From NCBI RefSeq assembly GCF_000244755.1, contig NZ_AHOO02000009.1:124001-188000 (forward strand): a stretch of 64,000 bases of DNA, read 5' to 3'. The stretch is from Leptospira licerasiae serovar Varillal str. VAR 010 (GTDB lineage: Bacteria > Spirochaetota > Leptospiria > Leptospirales > Leptospiraceae). The position numbers and the translations under genes were made by a program. The notes beneath the pieces were generated by a model. It searched no databases and was not told the DNA's origin. It saw nothing but the letters and a program-made list of their open reading frames with translations. Shown here piece after piece: positions 11,284 to 20,779 of this stretch; the stretch's first letter is position 1, and every line of letters begins with the position of its first letter.

Positions 11284-11336
11284 GTAGTAACTTCGACGGA
11301 ATTTGAATTCGCGTCTGAGTTTGTCGAAGTTACTAC
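11284..11336. repeat. Interspersed repeat, inverted pair
   Basis: GTAGTAACTTCGAC at 11284-11297 and its exact reverse complement GTCGAAGTTACTAC at 11323-11336 enclose 25 bases. They could fold into a 14-bp stem. There is no T-run immediately after, so it is not a standard intrinsic terminator. It lies between the DUF3157-like gene and the stop of the convergent small gene, whose stop codon is inside the right arm. Confidence 0.85.
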
Positions 11337-11647
11337 AGAATTTGCATTTTCTGAAGGGAAAGTTGCAAATCCAGCTTATTGATCTGCTCTTTCTTTCTAC
11401 CAAATCTAAGAAGAGAAGTAATTTTACCCGATGTAGTATCTATGACCTCTATCCTAGTCTCCATCACGGGGCAGGCAACTTCCTCACAACTGATCTCGCT
11501 CAATTTCAACCGTAAATCTTCCTTTCCTAGCTTCTCCCTAATCTTAGATGCCAGCCAGGGATGGAACGGAAACTCTGTTCCAGGCTCCGATTCATCCTGG
11601 TATTCAGAATGAACCGAATTTGTAGTAACTTCGACAAATCTCTTCAT
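11333..11647 (-). CDS. Small protein of unknown function, last gene of the methionine operon
   Basis: This 104-residue protein is not recognised. It begins seven bases downstream of the metH stop, so it is probably co-transcribed with metH. The middle has an EVACPVMETRIEVID segment, and no signal peptide or membrane helix is seen. Its first residues KRFVEVTTN are encoded by one copy of the interspersed repeat (11622-11635), and its TAG stop lies in another copy (11333-11335). The gene is therefore bounded by the repeat at both ends, and the true N-terminus could be later. The charged, compositionally ordinary middle argues that it is a real protein. Confidence 0.55.
   Translation of the reverse strand: MKRFVEVTTNSVHSEYQDESEPGTEFPFHPWLASKIREKLGKEDLRLKLSEISCEEVACPVMETRIEVIDTTSGKITSLLRFGRKKEQINKLDLQLSLQKMQIL
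11622..11635. repeat. Interspersed repeat, single copy
   Basis: Exact GTAGTAACTTCGAC at 11622-11635, inside the 5' end of the small minus-strand gene at 11333-11647, where it encodes part of VEVTTN. Confidence 0.8.
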
Positions 11648-11653
11648 TAAAGA

Positions 11654-14600
11654 TTAGACTCTGGAAACCGCCTCCTGGGGGTCATAGGCCAAATTCGGTG
11701 AAAGCCATTTTTCGACATCGGAAACGGTCATTCCCTTCCTGTTTGCATAATCCTGGATCTGGTCCTTATTGATCTTTGCTACCGCAAAATATTTAGCGGC
11801 TGGATGAGCAAAGTATAGACCACTCACAGAACTTGCAGGCATCATCGCAAAATGTTCCGTGAGGGTGATGCCCGTATTCTTCTCTACTTCCAATAGATCG
11901 AATAAGGTTCTTTTTTCGGTATGATCCGGACTTGCAGGATATCCCGCCGCGGGGCGAATTCCTTGATAACGTTCCCGGATCAATTCTTCAGTAGAAAGAT
12001 TTTCATCCGCAGCGTAACCCCAGATCTCTTTCCTGATCTTTAAGTGCATGTATTCCGCAAAAGCCTCTGCAAAACGATCTCCCAAAGCTTTCGCCATGAT
12101 GGAATTGTAATCGTCTAGGCGAGAATCAAATATGGATGCAAACGCTTCCACTCCATGACCTGCAGTAACCGCAAAACCACCGATATAATCAGCAATCCCG
12201 CTTTCCTTAGGAGCTATGTAATCCGCCAAACAATAGTTAGGTTCGTCTTTTTCTTCTTTGCTGATCTGTTGGCGAAGAGTATGGAAAACGGTCTTAATTT
12301 TTGTTCTGGTTTCGTCTTCGTAAACTTCGATATCGTCACCCACACTATTTGCGGGGAAGACTCCAATCACTCCTCGAGTTGTATATCTTTTATTAGAAAC
12401 GATATCTTCTAACAATTTCTGAGCGTCTTTGAATAATTCTTTGGCCTGTTTACCGTAAGTTTCACTTTCGAGAATGGAAGGATAACGTCCTTTCAATTCC
12501 CAGGCTTGGAAGAATGGAGACCAATCTATAAAAGGGACCAATTCTTCCAAAGAGATCTCGTTATCAAAAACTCGAACTCCTACAAAGTTCGGTTTCGTTA
12601 CCTTACTCACATTCCAATCGGTAACATATCTATTCTCTCGAGCATCTTCGATAGAAACAAGTTTACGATCGCTTCTGGTATTGAAATAAATTTCCCTTTG
12701 GATCTTTTGTTCTTCTTTGATCTGCTTTATGTAATCCGGTTTTAAAGAAGGATTCAAAAGTTTTCCTACAACGTTTACGACTCGCGAAGCATCCAACACA
12801 TGAACCACAGGTTGGTCATATTTTTCAGAAATTTTTACGGAAGTATGGGCGGAACTTGTAGTAGCGCCTCCGATTAATAGGGGAATATCGAAACCCGTTC
12901 TTTTCATTTCGGAAGCAACATGGACCATCTCGTCAAGAGAAGGAGTGATTAACCCAGACAAACCTATGATGTCCACATTCTCCTTTCTTGCTTCTTCCAA
13001 AATTTTCTCGCAAGGGACCATCACACCTAGATCTATCACTTCGTAATTATTACATGCAAGAACTACCGCTACAATGTTCTTACCTATATCGTGAACATCC
13101 CCTTTTACCGTAGCGATCAGGAATTTCTGTTTTTTAGAAATCTGAGCCTGTTTACGATTTTCTTCCTCCATAAAAGGTAGAAGATACGCCACGGATTTTT
13201 TCATAACCCTTGCACTTTTTACCACCTGAGGAAGGAACATTTTCCCGGACCCGAACAGATCTCCAACCACTCTCATTCCATCCATTAAAGGACCTTCGAT
13301 CACTTGTAATGGTTGGTCGTATTTAAGTCTTGCTTCTTCAGTGTCTTGGTCTATATATTCTACAATTCCTTTTACTAAAGAATATTCCAACCTTTGCTCG
13401 ACTGTTCCTTCTCTCCAGGCTTCTTCTTTTTTCTCAGCCTTTTCGCCGGACTTAAAGGACTCAGCGAATTCGATCAATCTCTCTGTTGCGTCGGATCTTC
13501 TATTTAAAAGAACGTCTTCTACTCTTTCCAAAAGATCCTTAGGAATTTCTTCATAAACGGCAAGCATTCCGGCATTTACGATCGCCATATCCATCCCAGC
13601 TTTGATCGCATGGAATAGGAATGCTGAGTGCATTGCTTCTCTTACTGGATTGTTTCCGCGGAAGGAGAAGGAAATATTACTTAGGCCTCCGCTGATTTTT
13701 GCTCCTGGACAAACAGCTTTGATCTCTTTGATCGCTTCTATAAAATCGACCGCATAGTTATTATGCTCTTCTATACCTGTTCCTACAGTTAGAATATTCG
13801 GATCGAAAATGATATCAAATGGAGAAAAGTTCGCCTTCTCCACTAATAGATCGTAAGCTCTCTTGCAAATACGGACCTTATCGTCTTTAGTCGCAGCCTG
13901 GCCTTGTTCATCGAAAGCCATTACTATGACGGAAGCGCCGTACATCTTGATCGTTTTTGCCTGTTGTAAAAACTTTTCTTCTCCTTCTTTCAAGGAGATG
14001 GAGTTTACGATCGGTTTTCCTTGGATACATTTTAATCCAGTTTCCAAAACGGACCATTTGGAGCTGTCCACCATGAAAGGAACCTTAGCAATGTCCGGTT
14101 CCACCGCGATCAAGTTCAAAAATTCTCTCATGGAGGCTTCTCCATCCAAAAGAGCCTCGTCAAAATTGATATCGATGATATTAGCTCCTGCTTCTACCTG
14201 TTGTAGTGCGACCGATACCGCTTCTTCAAAGTTACCCTCTAAGATAAGCTTTTTGAATTTTGGAGAACCGGTTACGTTAGTTCTTTCTCCTATTAAAACG
14301 AAGCCGGTTGCCTCATCTATATTCAAAGGTTCTAATCCAGATAATCTGGTTTTCCCTTCTATCTCAGGAATGACCCTAGGCTTTTTGCCTTGGACAGCCT
14401 TAGCACCTTCTTTAATGTGAGCAGGCGTAGTTCCACAACATCCTCCCGCGATGTTCAACCAACCTTGATTGGAAAAATCATCTAAGAAGCTACCGAATTC
14501 TTCAGGAGTTTGGTCATATCCTCCGAATGCGTTAGGCAATCCTGCATTCGGGTAACAACTGATGTAACAACCGGAGATCCTAGACAATTCTTCTATGTAA

Positions 14601-15391
14601 GGTCTCATCTCCCCTGCGCCTAAGGCACAATTGATCCCAACAGAAAGAGGATTTGCATGATAGATTGAATTGTAGAATGCTTCAATTGTCTGTCCCGACA
14701 AAGTTCTTCCGGAAGCGTCTGTGATCGTAACAGAAAGGGAAACAGGGATTCGTACATTCAAATCTTTGAATACGTTCTCAATCGCTACTATAATCGCCTT
14801 TAAATTTAAAGTGTCGATATTAGTCTCGGAAAGAAGAATATCGACTCCTTCTTCCACTAGCGCCCTGACCTGCTCGTAGAATGTTTCTACCAGTTCATCG
14901 AATGTCACTGCACGAAATGCAGGATTATTCACATCAGGAGAGAGAGATGCAGTTCTAGTAGTCGGCCCTATGGATCCAGCGAGAAATAATGGTTGATCCG
15001 GATGGGTTTTAGAAAACTTCTCCATTGCGGCGCGAGCGACTTTTACCGCCTTTCTATTCAGTTCATCCACATAGGCTTCTGCATTATAATCTGCTTGAGA
15101 AATTCTATTGGAGCTGAACGTATTCGTCTCCAAGATATTCGCCCCTGCTTCCAAAAACTTATAATGTATTTCTTCGATCACTTCCGGCTTTGTAATCACT
15201 AGTAGATCGTTATTCCCTTTTAATGCAGAAGGATGATCCTTGAGTCTCTCATCTCGGAAGTCTTCTTCTCCCAGACCATATCTTTGGATCATGGTCCCCA
15301 TTGCACCGTCAAGGACCAGTATCCTTTCTTCCAACAATTTTAAGAGTTCTTGCGCTTTGGGATTTGTATATGTGGGAAATTTATGTTTCAT
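11654..15391 (-). CDS. metH: Cobalamin-dependent methionine synthase
   Basis: This full-length 1245-residue MetH transfers a methyl group from methyl-tetrahydrofolate to homocysteine. The domains in order are: the homocysteine-binding barrel (about 1-330) with zinc ligands in GINCALGA and [11 protein letters not shown]; the pterin-binding domain (about 360-620, [14 protein letters not shown] and [12 protein letters not shown]); the cobalamin domain (about 655-890) with [12 protein letters not shown], giving the DxHxxG axial-ligand motif; and the AdoMet reactivation domain (about 920-1245) with [12 protein letters not shown]. It overlaps the ferredoxin gene by four bases (ATGA type), so the two are translationally coupled within the ahcY operon. 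Confidence 0.97.
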   Translation of the reverse strand: MKHKFPTYTNPKAQELLKLLEERILVLDGAMGTMIQRYGLGEEDFRDERLKDHPSALKGNNDLLVITKPEVIEEIHYKFLEAGANILETNTFSSNRISQADYNAEAYVDELNRKAVKVARAAMEKFSKTHPDQPLFLAGSIGPTTRTASLSPDVNNPAFRAVTFDELVETFYEQVRALVEEGVDILLSETNIDTLNLKAIIVAIENVFKDLNVRIPVSLSVTITDASGRTLSGQTIEAFYNSIYHANPLSVGINCALGAGEMRPYIEELSRISGCYISCYPNAGLPNAFGGYDQTPEEFGSFLDDFSNQGWLNIAGGCCGTTPAHIKEGAKAVQGKKPRVIPEIEGKTRLSGLEPLNIDEATGFVLIGERTNVTGSPKFKKLILEGNFEEAVSVALQQVEAGANIIDINFDEALLDGEASMREFLNLIAVEPDIAKVPFMVDSSKWSVLETGLKCIQGKPIVNSISLKEGEEKFLQQAKTIKMYGASVIVMAFDEQGQAATKDDKVRICKRAYDLLVEKANFSPFDIIFDPNILTVGTGIEEHNNYAVDFIEAIKEIKAVCPGAKISGGLSNISFSFRGNNPVREAMHSAFLFHAIKAGMDMAIVNAGMLAVYEEIPKDLLERVEDVLLNRRSDATERLIEFAESFKSGEKAEKKEEAWREGTVEQRLEYSLVKGIVEYIDQDTEEARLKYDQPLQVIEGPLMDGMRVVGDLFGSGKMFLPQVVKSARVMKKSVAYLLPFMEEENRKQAQISKKQKFLIATVKGDVHDIGKNIVAVVLACNNYEVIDLGVMVPCEKILEEARKENVDIIGLSGLITPSLDEMVHVASEMKRTGFDIPLLIGGATTSSAHTSVKISEKYDQPVVHVLDASRVVNVVGKLLNPSLKPDYIKQIKEEQKIQREIYFNTRSDRKLVSIEDARENRYVTDWNVSKVTKPNFVGVRVFDNEISLEELVPFIDWSPFFQAWELKGRYPSILESETYGKQAKELFKDAQKLLEDIVSNKRYTTRGVIGVFPANSVGDDIEVYEDETRTKIKTVFHTLRQQISKEEKDEPNYCLADYIAPKESGIADYIGGFAVTAGHGVEAFASIFDSRLDDYNSIMAKALGDRFAEAFAEYMHLKIRKEIWGYAADENLSTEELIRERYQGIRPAAGYPASPDHTEKRTLFDLLEVEKNTGITLTEHFAMMPASSVSGLYFAHPAAKYFAVAKINKDQIQDYANRKGMTVSDVEKWLSPNLAYDPQEAVSRV

Positions 15392-15687
15392 AGTTCTTTA
15401 ATATTGCAGTGTTTATCTAAAAGAGGTTTTTTAAGATCGTTGATCATCGGCAACGTTTTCGATTCTTTTGCGTTCAAAGCGATCCAATCTTTCCATATCA
15501 CCGGCACCTCATCCTCCGGGAAAATGGCATTCACCGGACATTCTCTCAAACAATCGTTACAATTGATGCATATGTCCGGATCTATGACTAAATAATCCTT
15601 TCCTTCTCGGAAAGCTTCAACAGGACAGGCAGCGGCACAGTAAGTAATTTTACACCCTACACAGGGTTCGGTTACTACGTATGCCAC
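15388..15687 (-). CDS. Ferredoxin with two iron-sulfur clusters, FdxA-like
   Basis: This 99-residue protein has cysteines 9, 12, 17 and 21 ([15 protein letters not shown]) and 40, 43, 46 and 50 ([12 protein letters not shown]). The first set has the C-x2-C-x4-C-x3-C spacing of 7Fe ferredoxins, where one cluster may be [3Fe-4S]; the second set is a standard [4Fe-4S] motif. It is a soluble electron carrier. Its position between ahcY and metH, with a four-base overlap into metH, suggests that it supplies electrons for reductive reactivation of MetH cob(II)alamin; this is inference from context. Confidence 0.88.
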   Translation of the reverse strand: MAYVVTEPCVGCKITYCAAACPVEAFREGKDYLVIDPDICINCNDCLRECPVNAIFPEDEVPVIWKDWIALNAKESKTLPMINDLKKPLLDKHCNIKEL

Positions 15688-15704
15688 AACCTCTCCTTTA
15701 TCGA

Positions 15705-17018
15705 TTAGTAACGGTAGTGTTCCGGTTTGAACGGACCTTCTACCGGCACTCCGATATATTCAGCTTGTTTAGCGTTTAATGTGGTTAGGCGAACTCCTAA
15801 TTGCTCCAAATGCAACGCTGCAACTTTCTCATCTAATTTTTTAGGCAATCTATAGACGCCGATCTCGTATTTATTGTTCCAAAGTTCGATCTGAGCCAAT
15901 ACTTGGTTCGTGAAAGAACAGGACATTACGAAAGACGGGTGACCGGTAGCACAACCCAAGTTCACCAAACGACCTTCTGCGAGAACGATAATGGATCTGC
16001 CGTTCGGGAAAGTATATTTGTCCACCTGTGGTTTGATTTCCTTTTTCACGACACCTTTCTCTGCGTTCAATCTGGACATTTGGATCTCAGTATCAAAATG
16101 TCCGATATTACAGAGAATCGCGCCGTCTTTCATTGCTTTCATGTGTTCAAGGGAAATAATATCGTCGTTTCCGGTCGCAGTTACTACAAGATCCACAAAT
16201 TCGATAGCGTCTTCCACTCTTAGAACTTGGTATCCTTCCATTACTGCCTGAAGAGCGCAGATAGGATCGATCTCAGTAACGATTACCCTCGCTCCGAAAT
16301 TGCGTAAAGAAGCAGCGGAACCCTTTCCAACGTCTCCGTAACCGCAAACAAGAGCTACTTTTCCAGCAAGCATGACGTCGGTCGCACGTTTGATACCGTC
16401 AGCCAAAGATTCTCTACAACCGTATAAGTTGTCGAATTTGGACTTAGTAACGGAATCGTTCACGTTAATTGCAGGAAGTTTCAACTCGCCTTTTTTGAGG
16501 AGTTTTTCCAGACCTTTTACTCCTGTAGTAGTTTCTTCAGAAACTCCTTTAATCTCTGCCAGAAGTTGAGGATATTTCTCGTGAACGTACATGGTTAAAT
16601 CGCCGCCGTCGTCCAGGATCATATTCGGACCTTTGCCGTCCTCAAAGAACAGGGTTTGCTCTACACACCACCAGTATTCTTCTTCCGTCTCACCTTTCCA
16701 AGCGAACACGGGAACTCCGGTCTTTGCGATAGCAGCTGCCGCATGGTCTTGAGTGGAGAAGATATTGCAAGATGACCAACGAACTTCTGCTCCAAGCTCG
16801 GTCAGAGTCTCGATCAGAACCGCAGTTTGAATGGTCATGTGAAGGGAACCAGCTATACGCGCACCTTTCAGAGGCTGTTTACCCTTATATTCTTTGCGTA
16901 AGGACATCAGACCTGGCATTTCTTTCTCTGCCAGAATGATTTCTTCGCGACCCCAGTCCGCGAGTGAAATGTCTTTAACCTTATATTTTAAACCTTTTTC
17001 TTGTATTGTAGCGGACAT
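15705..17018 (-). CDS. ahcY: Adenosylhomocysteinase
   Basis: This 437-residue S-adenosylhomocysteine hydrolase splits SAH to adenosine and homocysteine, removing the inhibitor of methyltransferases and feeding MetH. It shows the conserved early block [17 protein letters not shown], the [13 protein letters not shown] segment with the substrate-site Lys, the Rossmann motif [15 protein letters not shown] and the C-terminal KPEHYRY that reaches the NAD site of the neighbouring subunit. The start codon shares one base with the stop of the upstream regulator (TAATG), and AGGAGG lies just before it, so expression is coupled to that gene. Confidence 0.97.
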   Translation of the reverse strand: MSATIQEKGLKYKVKDISLADWGREEIILAEKEMPGLMSLRKEYKGKQPLKGARIAGSLHMTIQTAVLIETLTELGAEVRWSSCNIFSTQDHAAAAIAKTGVPVFAWKGETEEEYWWCVEQTLFFEDGKGPNMILDDGGDLTMYVHEKYPQLLAEIKGVSEETTTGVKGLEKLLKKGELKLPAINVNDSVTKSKFDNLYGCRESLADGIKRATDVMLAGKVALVCGYGDVGKGSAASLRNFGARVIVTEIDPICALQAVMEGYQVLRVEDAIEFVDLVVTATGNDDIISLEHMKAMKDGAILCNIGHFDTEIQMSRLNAEKGVVKKEIKPQVDKYTFPNGRSIIVLAEGRLVNLGCATGHPSFVMSCSFTNQVLAQIELWNNKYEIGVYRLPKKLDEKVAALHLEQLGVRLTTLNAKQAEYIGVPVEGPFKPEHYRY

Positions 17019-18058
17019 TAAAGTCCTCCTCTTTTCTTAGCTTTAATTATTAATACTTTGAAGTATTTCTGGGATTCCACTTCTTCGATAGATTCAAGGC
17101 TGAAGCCGGTGTGGCTTAGCCAATCAGTGAGAAGTTCCGACTCGAATCCGAGCCATAAGTCCGCGAAATTATCGCGCATGATTTCTTGGTTATGTTTTTT
17201 AAGATCTACGATGATAAAAGTGCCGTTGTCCTTGAGAACTTTATGTACTTCTTTCATAGCCTGAGGTGGATTGGAAAGGTGGTGTAAGACCATCGAAGCT
17301 ACGACAGAATCGGCAGACTTGACTAGGTTCTGTGGCAAAGTTTCAATTTCGGACGTAAGCAATTGGACTTGGGAATTATTTAAAAAGGAACTCTTTGCCT
17401 CTTTAATCATTTTTTCAGAGGAATCGATCCCGATCACTTCTTGGCCCTTCATTAATAGGTAAGGAATTAAACCGCCAGGACCGCATCCAAGGTCTAAGAT
17501 CCGACGAGAATGTTCCGGAAGTAAATCCAGAATCTTATTCCGATATAAAACCGGATCCAGAACATCGCTTTGAATGCTTTCCCAATTCTGGGCGACATCA
17601 TCAAAGTATTTAGATCTTTTCAGATCTCTTTGCCTGAGGATATCTTTGGTCTTAGCTAAATCTTGTTCTGAATAAGGAAGGCTCTTCTCAAAATCTAGAA
17701 GGAGCGTATGAAATCTTGCAGAAAAATCCAATGAATCATCGTTCGAAACTTTAGGACTATAATATACCCAAGAACCTTCTCGTTGAAATGTCAGAAATCC
17801 TGCATCTGCCAATATCTTTAAATGTCTAGAGATCCGAGATTGGCCCATGTCCAAAACTTCCGTTATCTCCTGAACATTGAGAGGCGCTATAGAGAGTATT
17901 CGAAGAACCCGAATACGGGTTTCATCAGATAATGCCTTTATTGCTAGCAGAATATCCCGGTCCTGAAAAATAGCTTTTGCAGGAAGAGGCCCCGCAAGGG
18001 CGGAATCTGAGTAAGTTCCGACAGATTCTCTTTCTAGAGATATATCCTTCAGCGACAT
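17018..18058 (-). CDS. sahR: ArsR-family regulator fused to a SAM methyltransferase fold, SahR-like
   Basis: An N-terminal winged helix (about residues 30-105: [30 protein letters not shown]) is joined to a class I methyltransferase fold (about 180-310, motif [16 protein letters not shown]). The ArsR metal-binding CxC motif is absent, which suits a small-molecule ligand. This architecture next to ahcY matches SahR, the SAH-responsive repressor of methionine-cycle genes described in Proteobacteria. The methyltransferase fold probably senses SAH or SAM. A TTG start at 18085 is open, but ATG at 18058 is preferred because the longer form would begin inside the promoter palindrome. It is the first gene of the operon and is probably autoregulated. 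Confidence 0.8.
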   Translation of the reverse strand: MSLKDISLERESVGTYSDSALAGPLPAKAIFQDRDILLAIKALSDETRIRVLRILSIAPLNVQEITEVLDMGQSRISRHLKILADAGFLTFQREGSWVYYSPKVSNDDSLDFSARFHTLLLDFEKSLPYSEQDLAKTKDILRQRDLKRSKYFDDVAQNWESIQSDVLDPVLYRNKILDLLPEHSRRILDLGCGPGGLIPYLLMKGQEVIGIDSSEKMIKEAKSSFLNNSQVQLLTSEIETLPQNLVKSADSVVASMVLHHLSNPPQAMKEVHKVLKDNGTFIIVDLKKHNQEIMRDNFADLWLGFESELLTDWLSHTGFSLESIEEVESQKYFKVLIIKAKKRGGL

Positions 18059-18075
18059 TCTTAAGCCTTTCTCAC

Positions 18076-18104
18076 AAGATATCAAGATATCTTGATTTCT
18101 TCAA
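18076..18104 (-). promoter_or_regulatory. Promoter and operator of the methionine-cycle operon
   Basis: Read on the minus strand, TTGAAG (18099-18104) and TATCTT (18076-18081) are separated by 17 bases, a plausible sigma70 promoter. The spacer contains the perfect 16-base palindrome ATCAAGATATCTTGAT (18081-18096), which touches the -10 box. A dimeric repressor bound there would block polymerase. The ATG of the SahR-like gene follows about 20 bases after the -10 box. The obvious candidate ligand protein is the encoded ArsR-type regulator. Confidence 0.65.
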
Positions 18105-18168
18105 GCAAAAATTACCTTTTTTTCGGCATCTAATTATGTCTTATAAATTCCTTATCATGGGGCGAATA

Positions 18169-18699
18169 TTAACTCCAATTTGGAGATCCCCTTTCAAGAG
18201 TAAATCTCCGAGGCCATCCTATTAAAATGATCTCTACCTCCTGGGTTTCTAAATTCAAAATACGGCGAATATCCAAGATGATTGAAGTCGCCGGTTTTCG
18301 ATTTTTCCAAAAGTGAGAAAGAATTCTTTTATCTACTTCAAGTAATTCCCAATAGATCATTAACACGATTATATAGTTCATTGAAACACCGTGCGCTAGA
18401 GCTACATTCCTCAGCTCTTGGTAATTTTCTTCTTTTGGGCGATAGCTGTGGCGAACCAAATTTTGGCCTTTTGCCTGAAAGGAAGTTCGAAGCGGATTTT
18501 TTCCCAAATATCTCTGCGACTGGAGCAACAGACTATACTTCTCTTGCAAACGCTTCAAATATCTTGGAAAGTTTCGTTTGCAATCGACTGGAACTTTTCT
18601 CCAAAGCCTTTCAGGAACCAACGCCGTAGAAGGATATGGATTCTTAACAATCTTTGCCTTTTGCTTAAGCTTCTCATTTTGGAAAACGGTAGAGTTCAT
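18169..18699 (-). CDS. DUF1564-like leptospiral protein
   Basis: This protein of about 176 residues has segments STALVPERLW, KNPLRTSFQAKGQNLVRHSY and a C-terminal helical part ELRNVALAHGVSMNYIIVLMI. These resemble the DUF1564 family, which is expanded in Leptospira and seems to end in a ribbon-helix-helix-like region; the match is from memory. A DNA-binding role is possible but unproven. The ATG at 18699 is preferred over the TTG at 18717 because a GAGAAGG ribosome site precedes it. It lies upstream of, and in the same direction as, the SahR-like gene, separated by about 110 bases containing that gene's own promoter. Confidence 0.6.
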   Translation of the reverse strand: MNSTVFQNEKLKQKAKIVKNPYPSTALVPERLWRKVPVDCKRNFPRYLKRLQEKYSLLLQSQRYLGKNPLRTSFQAKGQNLVRHSYRPKEENYQELRNVALAHGVSMNYIIVLMIYWELLEVDKRILSHFWKNRKPATSIILDIRRILNLETQEVEIILIGWPRRFTLERGSPNWS

Positions 18700-18750
18700 G
18701 CCCTTCTCGTTTCCCAAGTTTAAGTTAGCGAGTGAGAATTTTTTGAGTTT

Positions 18751-18765
18751 ATCGAAGTTACGACA
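18751..18765. repeat. Interspersed repeat, variant copy
   Basis: ATCGAAGTTACGACA, a variant of the GTCGAAGTTACTAC repeat. The identical 15-mer occurs again at 28020-28034, so this variant is itself recurrent. It lies between the DUF1564-like and FecR genes. Confidence 0.6.
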
Positions 18766-18775
18766 ATAGGATCAA

Positions 18776-19510
18776 TTATATATCCTGCTTGGTCTGATTT
18801 AATAACTCCTGGTTCTGAAGTTTTTGGTCTCGGAGCATTTTATAGTTTTCTTCCATTATCTTCTTGAAACCATCTAAAATCTTCATTTTTTCACGCATAA
18901 ACTCTTCTAATGGCTGTTTCAGAAGGCCTTGTGGATATACCACAGCTTCTTCATCTCGTTTCAACGGAAAGCTATTTCCATTTTCTGTAGTAACTCCGAC
19001 TTCTCCTTCTTTCACAAATATTCCATTCGGTACATCGGAATCTTCGTTATCGGGATTTTCTTTACGCTGAGCTTCACTTTCTTCACAAACTACAAATTGT
19101 GTTCCACGAACGCCTGCATTGTAAGAGGGCGCAGTGATCGTAAAATCTTCTTTCTTCGATCCTTTATCGACCCGGGCAAATACTTTGCCAGAAACAAGTT
19201 CTAATTTTGATTTATTTGACTTTTTGTCGGAACTCAGCTCAGCAATCTTAACTTTAGTAAAGGCCGCAATCCGAACGACTACGGAAGGACCAATCTGAAG
19301 ATCAACTTTTCCTTCTTTTGTTTCGAGTTCGTCCTGCTTTTTCAATATCGAATTTTTTTTCAGGCTGACCCTTTTCCCATCCTGAGTGCCCGAAACGTCG
19401 CCCACAACGAACAGCACGATCGCAATTTCTTCTTCTGCAAATAAAGAACATGGTAAAGCTACTAAAGTAGAGAAAATGAGGAAGACAGATATGAGTGCTC
19501 GGTATTTCAT
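18776..19510 (-). CDS. Exported FecR-domain protein
   Basis: This 244-residue protein has a signal peptide (about 1-24, ending SLFAEE). A FecR-type beta domain (about 30-190) follows, with the typical pattern of a negatively or positively charged strand repeat, KLELVSGKVFARVDKGSK and a YNAGVRGTQFVV segment (the V-RGT-F motif of FecR proteins). The C-terminus is a charged helix. It lacks the membrane anchor of anti-sigma FecR proteins, so it is probably periplasmic or surface-exposed. No sigma gene is adjacent; the sigma/FecR pair at 21.4-23 kb is separate. Confidence 0.8.
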   Translation of the reverse strand: MKYRALISVFLIFSTLVALPCSLFAEEEIAIVLFVVGDVSGTQDGKRVSLKKNSILKKQDELETKEGKVDLQIGPSVVVRIAAFTKVKIAELSSDKKSNKSKLELVSGKVFARVDKGSKKEDFTITAPSYNAGVRGTQFVVCEESEAQRKENPDNEDSDVPNGIFVKEGEVGVTTENGNSFPLKRDEEAVVYPQGLLKQPLEEFMREKMKILDGFKKIMEENYKMLRDQKLQNQELLNQTKQDI

Positions 19511-19594
19511 GCGAGGGTTTCCTATAAAACTAATTTATTCAATAAAGCTGTAGTAGGATCTACTAGATCTATTAGAATAGCAACAATTTGAATC

Positions 19595-20677
19595 TTACTT
19601 TTTATAAGAATTTTGCAGATTAAATTGGGAATAACAAGCTTTCAAGGAGAAATGTTCGTTCTCAAGTGAAGAATCTACTGACTCAAAGGTCAATTCTGTC
19701 TCCTGAGAAGTAATTACTGGAAATCCATAGTATTTATTCTTGTGCACAATCTCTTTCTTTTTTTTCCTCCGATCCGAAATGAAATCAAGATGACTTTGCA
19801 ATCTATTTTGTAGTATCTTCGACGAAACACCTACCGCACTGAGAAGCTTCTTCTTAGCTATTTCGAGAATTCCTAGATCTACATCATATCCGATACTATT
19901 TCTGGAAGAAAGGAGGGCGGCTAATGATGTAGTTCCAGTTCCCAGGAACGGGTCCAAGACAGTATCCCCCTTTATGGAAAACATGTTTACCAATCGGTAG
20001 GCGAAATCTAGAGGAAATGCCGCAGTCCTTTCACGCGAAGCTCCGACATCCTTAAAAATTTGCCTTTCTCCCTTTAGGTCCCAGACATCCGAGAACCAGA
20101 TATTCCTTTCTTCCCAGAAAAAGGCGCTATTTCGTCGGATCTCCGTCTCAAATTTAGAATACTTTCTCAACCCCCCTTTCCGAAGGATCAGAATATACTC
20201 ATGTTCGTAGGTAACATATGCGCCAACTGGGTACATTCCTGAACCCATAAATTTGGTAGGGGAATTAGTCTGTTTTCTCCAAAGAATGTCGGGCAGAGAA
20301 ACAAAGCCGAAGTTACGACAAGCCTGTAAAATTCTCGAGTGATTCGAAAATAAACTGAACTCCCCCCCAATACTCCGAGTAGCATCTCCAATGTTTATGA
20401 GAAGGATCCCACCTTCTTTCAAAACTCGGAAGCATTCGGCCCAGACCTTATCCAGTTGCAAATGCATTGCCTCGAAGGCCTCATTCCCCAAGTTTTTGGC
20501 AAGAGCTTTCTTGGTCTTTTTATCCCAACTTTTAAATAGATCATCCCACATTTCCACCATGGGATAAGGAGGAGAAGTTAATACGAGGTTAACACTTTCA
20601 TCCGAAAGCTTATCCATTTTTCTCGAATCGGAATTATATAATAAATGAAAAGTTTCCGGAACGAGTATTTCCTTCAT
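19595..20677 (-). CDS. Orphan DNA methyltransferase, N4-cytosine or N6-adenine, beta class
   Basis: This 360-residue enzyme has catalytic motif IV TSPPYPMVEMWDD (about residues 34-46) before the AdoMet motif DPFLGTGTTSLAAL (about 240), the beta-class order. SPPY is typical of N4-cytosine methyltransferases but also occurs in some N6-adenine enzymes. The PMVEMWD continuation recalls CTAG-type m4C enzymes; this is from memory. No restriction endonuclease gene is next to it, so it is probably an orphan with an epigenetic role. One copy of the interspersed repeat lies inside the gene at 19810-19823. Confidence 0.85.
   Translation of the reverse strand: MKEILVPETFHLLYNSDSRKMDKLSDESVNLVLTSPPYPMVEMWDDLFKSWDKKTKKALAKNLGNEAFEAMHLQLDKVWAECFRVLKEGGILLINIGDATRSIGGEFSLFSNHSRILQACRNFGFVSLPDILWRKQTNSPTKFMGSGMYPVGAYVTYEHEYILILRKGGLRKYSKFETEIRRNSAFFWEERNIWFSDVWDLKGERQIFKDVGASRERTAAFPLDFAYRLVNMFSIKGDTVLDPFLGTGTTSLAALLSSRNSIGYDVDLGILEIAKKKLLSAVGVSSKILQNRLQSHLDFISDRRKKKKEIVHKNKYYGFPVITSQETELTFESVDSSLENEHFSLKACYSQFNLQNSYKK
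19810..19823. repeat. Interspersed repeat copy inside a coding region
   Basis: GTAGTATCTTCGAC, one mismatch from the main form and identical to the left arm at 27079-27092. It sits inside the DNA methyltransferase gene, encoding SKILQ on the minus strand. Confidence 0.55.
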
Positions 20678-20752
20678 ACACGTTCCGCATGATTCGAGAG
20701 CACCATAAATTGGCTATTCAAATTTAGAAAACGACGATAAGAAGAAGGATAA

Positions 20753-20766
20753 GTCGAAGATACTAC
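20753..20766. repeat. Interspersed repeat, single intergenic copy
   Basis: GTCGAAGATACTAC, the reverse complement of the GTAGTATCTTCGAC variant. It lies in the gap between the HAMP protein (stop at 20780) and the DNA methyltransferase. Confidence 0.7.
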
Positions 20767-20779
20767 AAAATCCCGACTA

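Noticed and set aside
11284..11336. The inverted pair as a normal Rho-independent terminator
   Set aside because: It has no T-run and a 25-base loop; it may affect transcription but does not meet the usual pattern.
13863..14420. A 185-codon plus-strand ORF inside metH
   Set aside because: It is antisense to a highly conserved MetH region, has no family signal or ribosome site, and is explained by codon bias of the minus-strand gene.
18059..18168. A SAH or SAM riboswitch before the ahcY/metH operon
   Set aside because: The leader after the predicted start is only about 20 bases, too short for a riboswitch; the palindrome explains the control better.
18982..19004. A near copy of the repeat, GTAGTAACTCCGAC, in the FecR gene
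   Set aside because: It differs from both main forms in the core and encodes ordinary FecR residues, so it may be chance; it was not counted.
18169..20677. A restriction enzyme partner for the DNA methyltransferase
   Set aside because: The neighbours are DUF1564-like, FecR and HAMP proteins with no nuclease motif.
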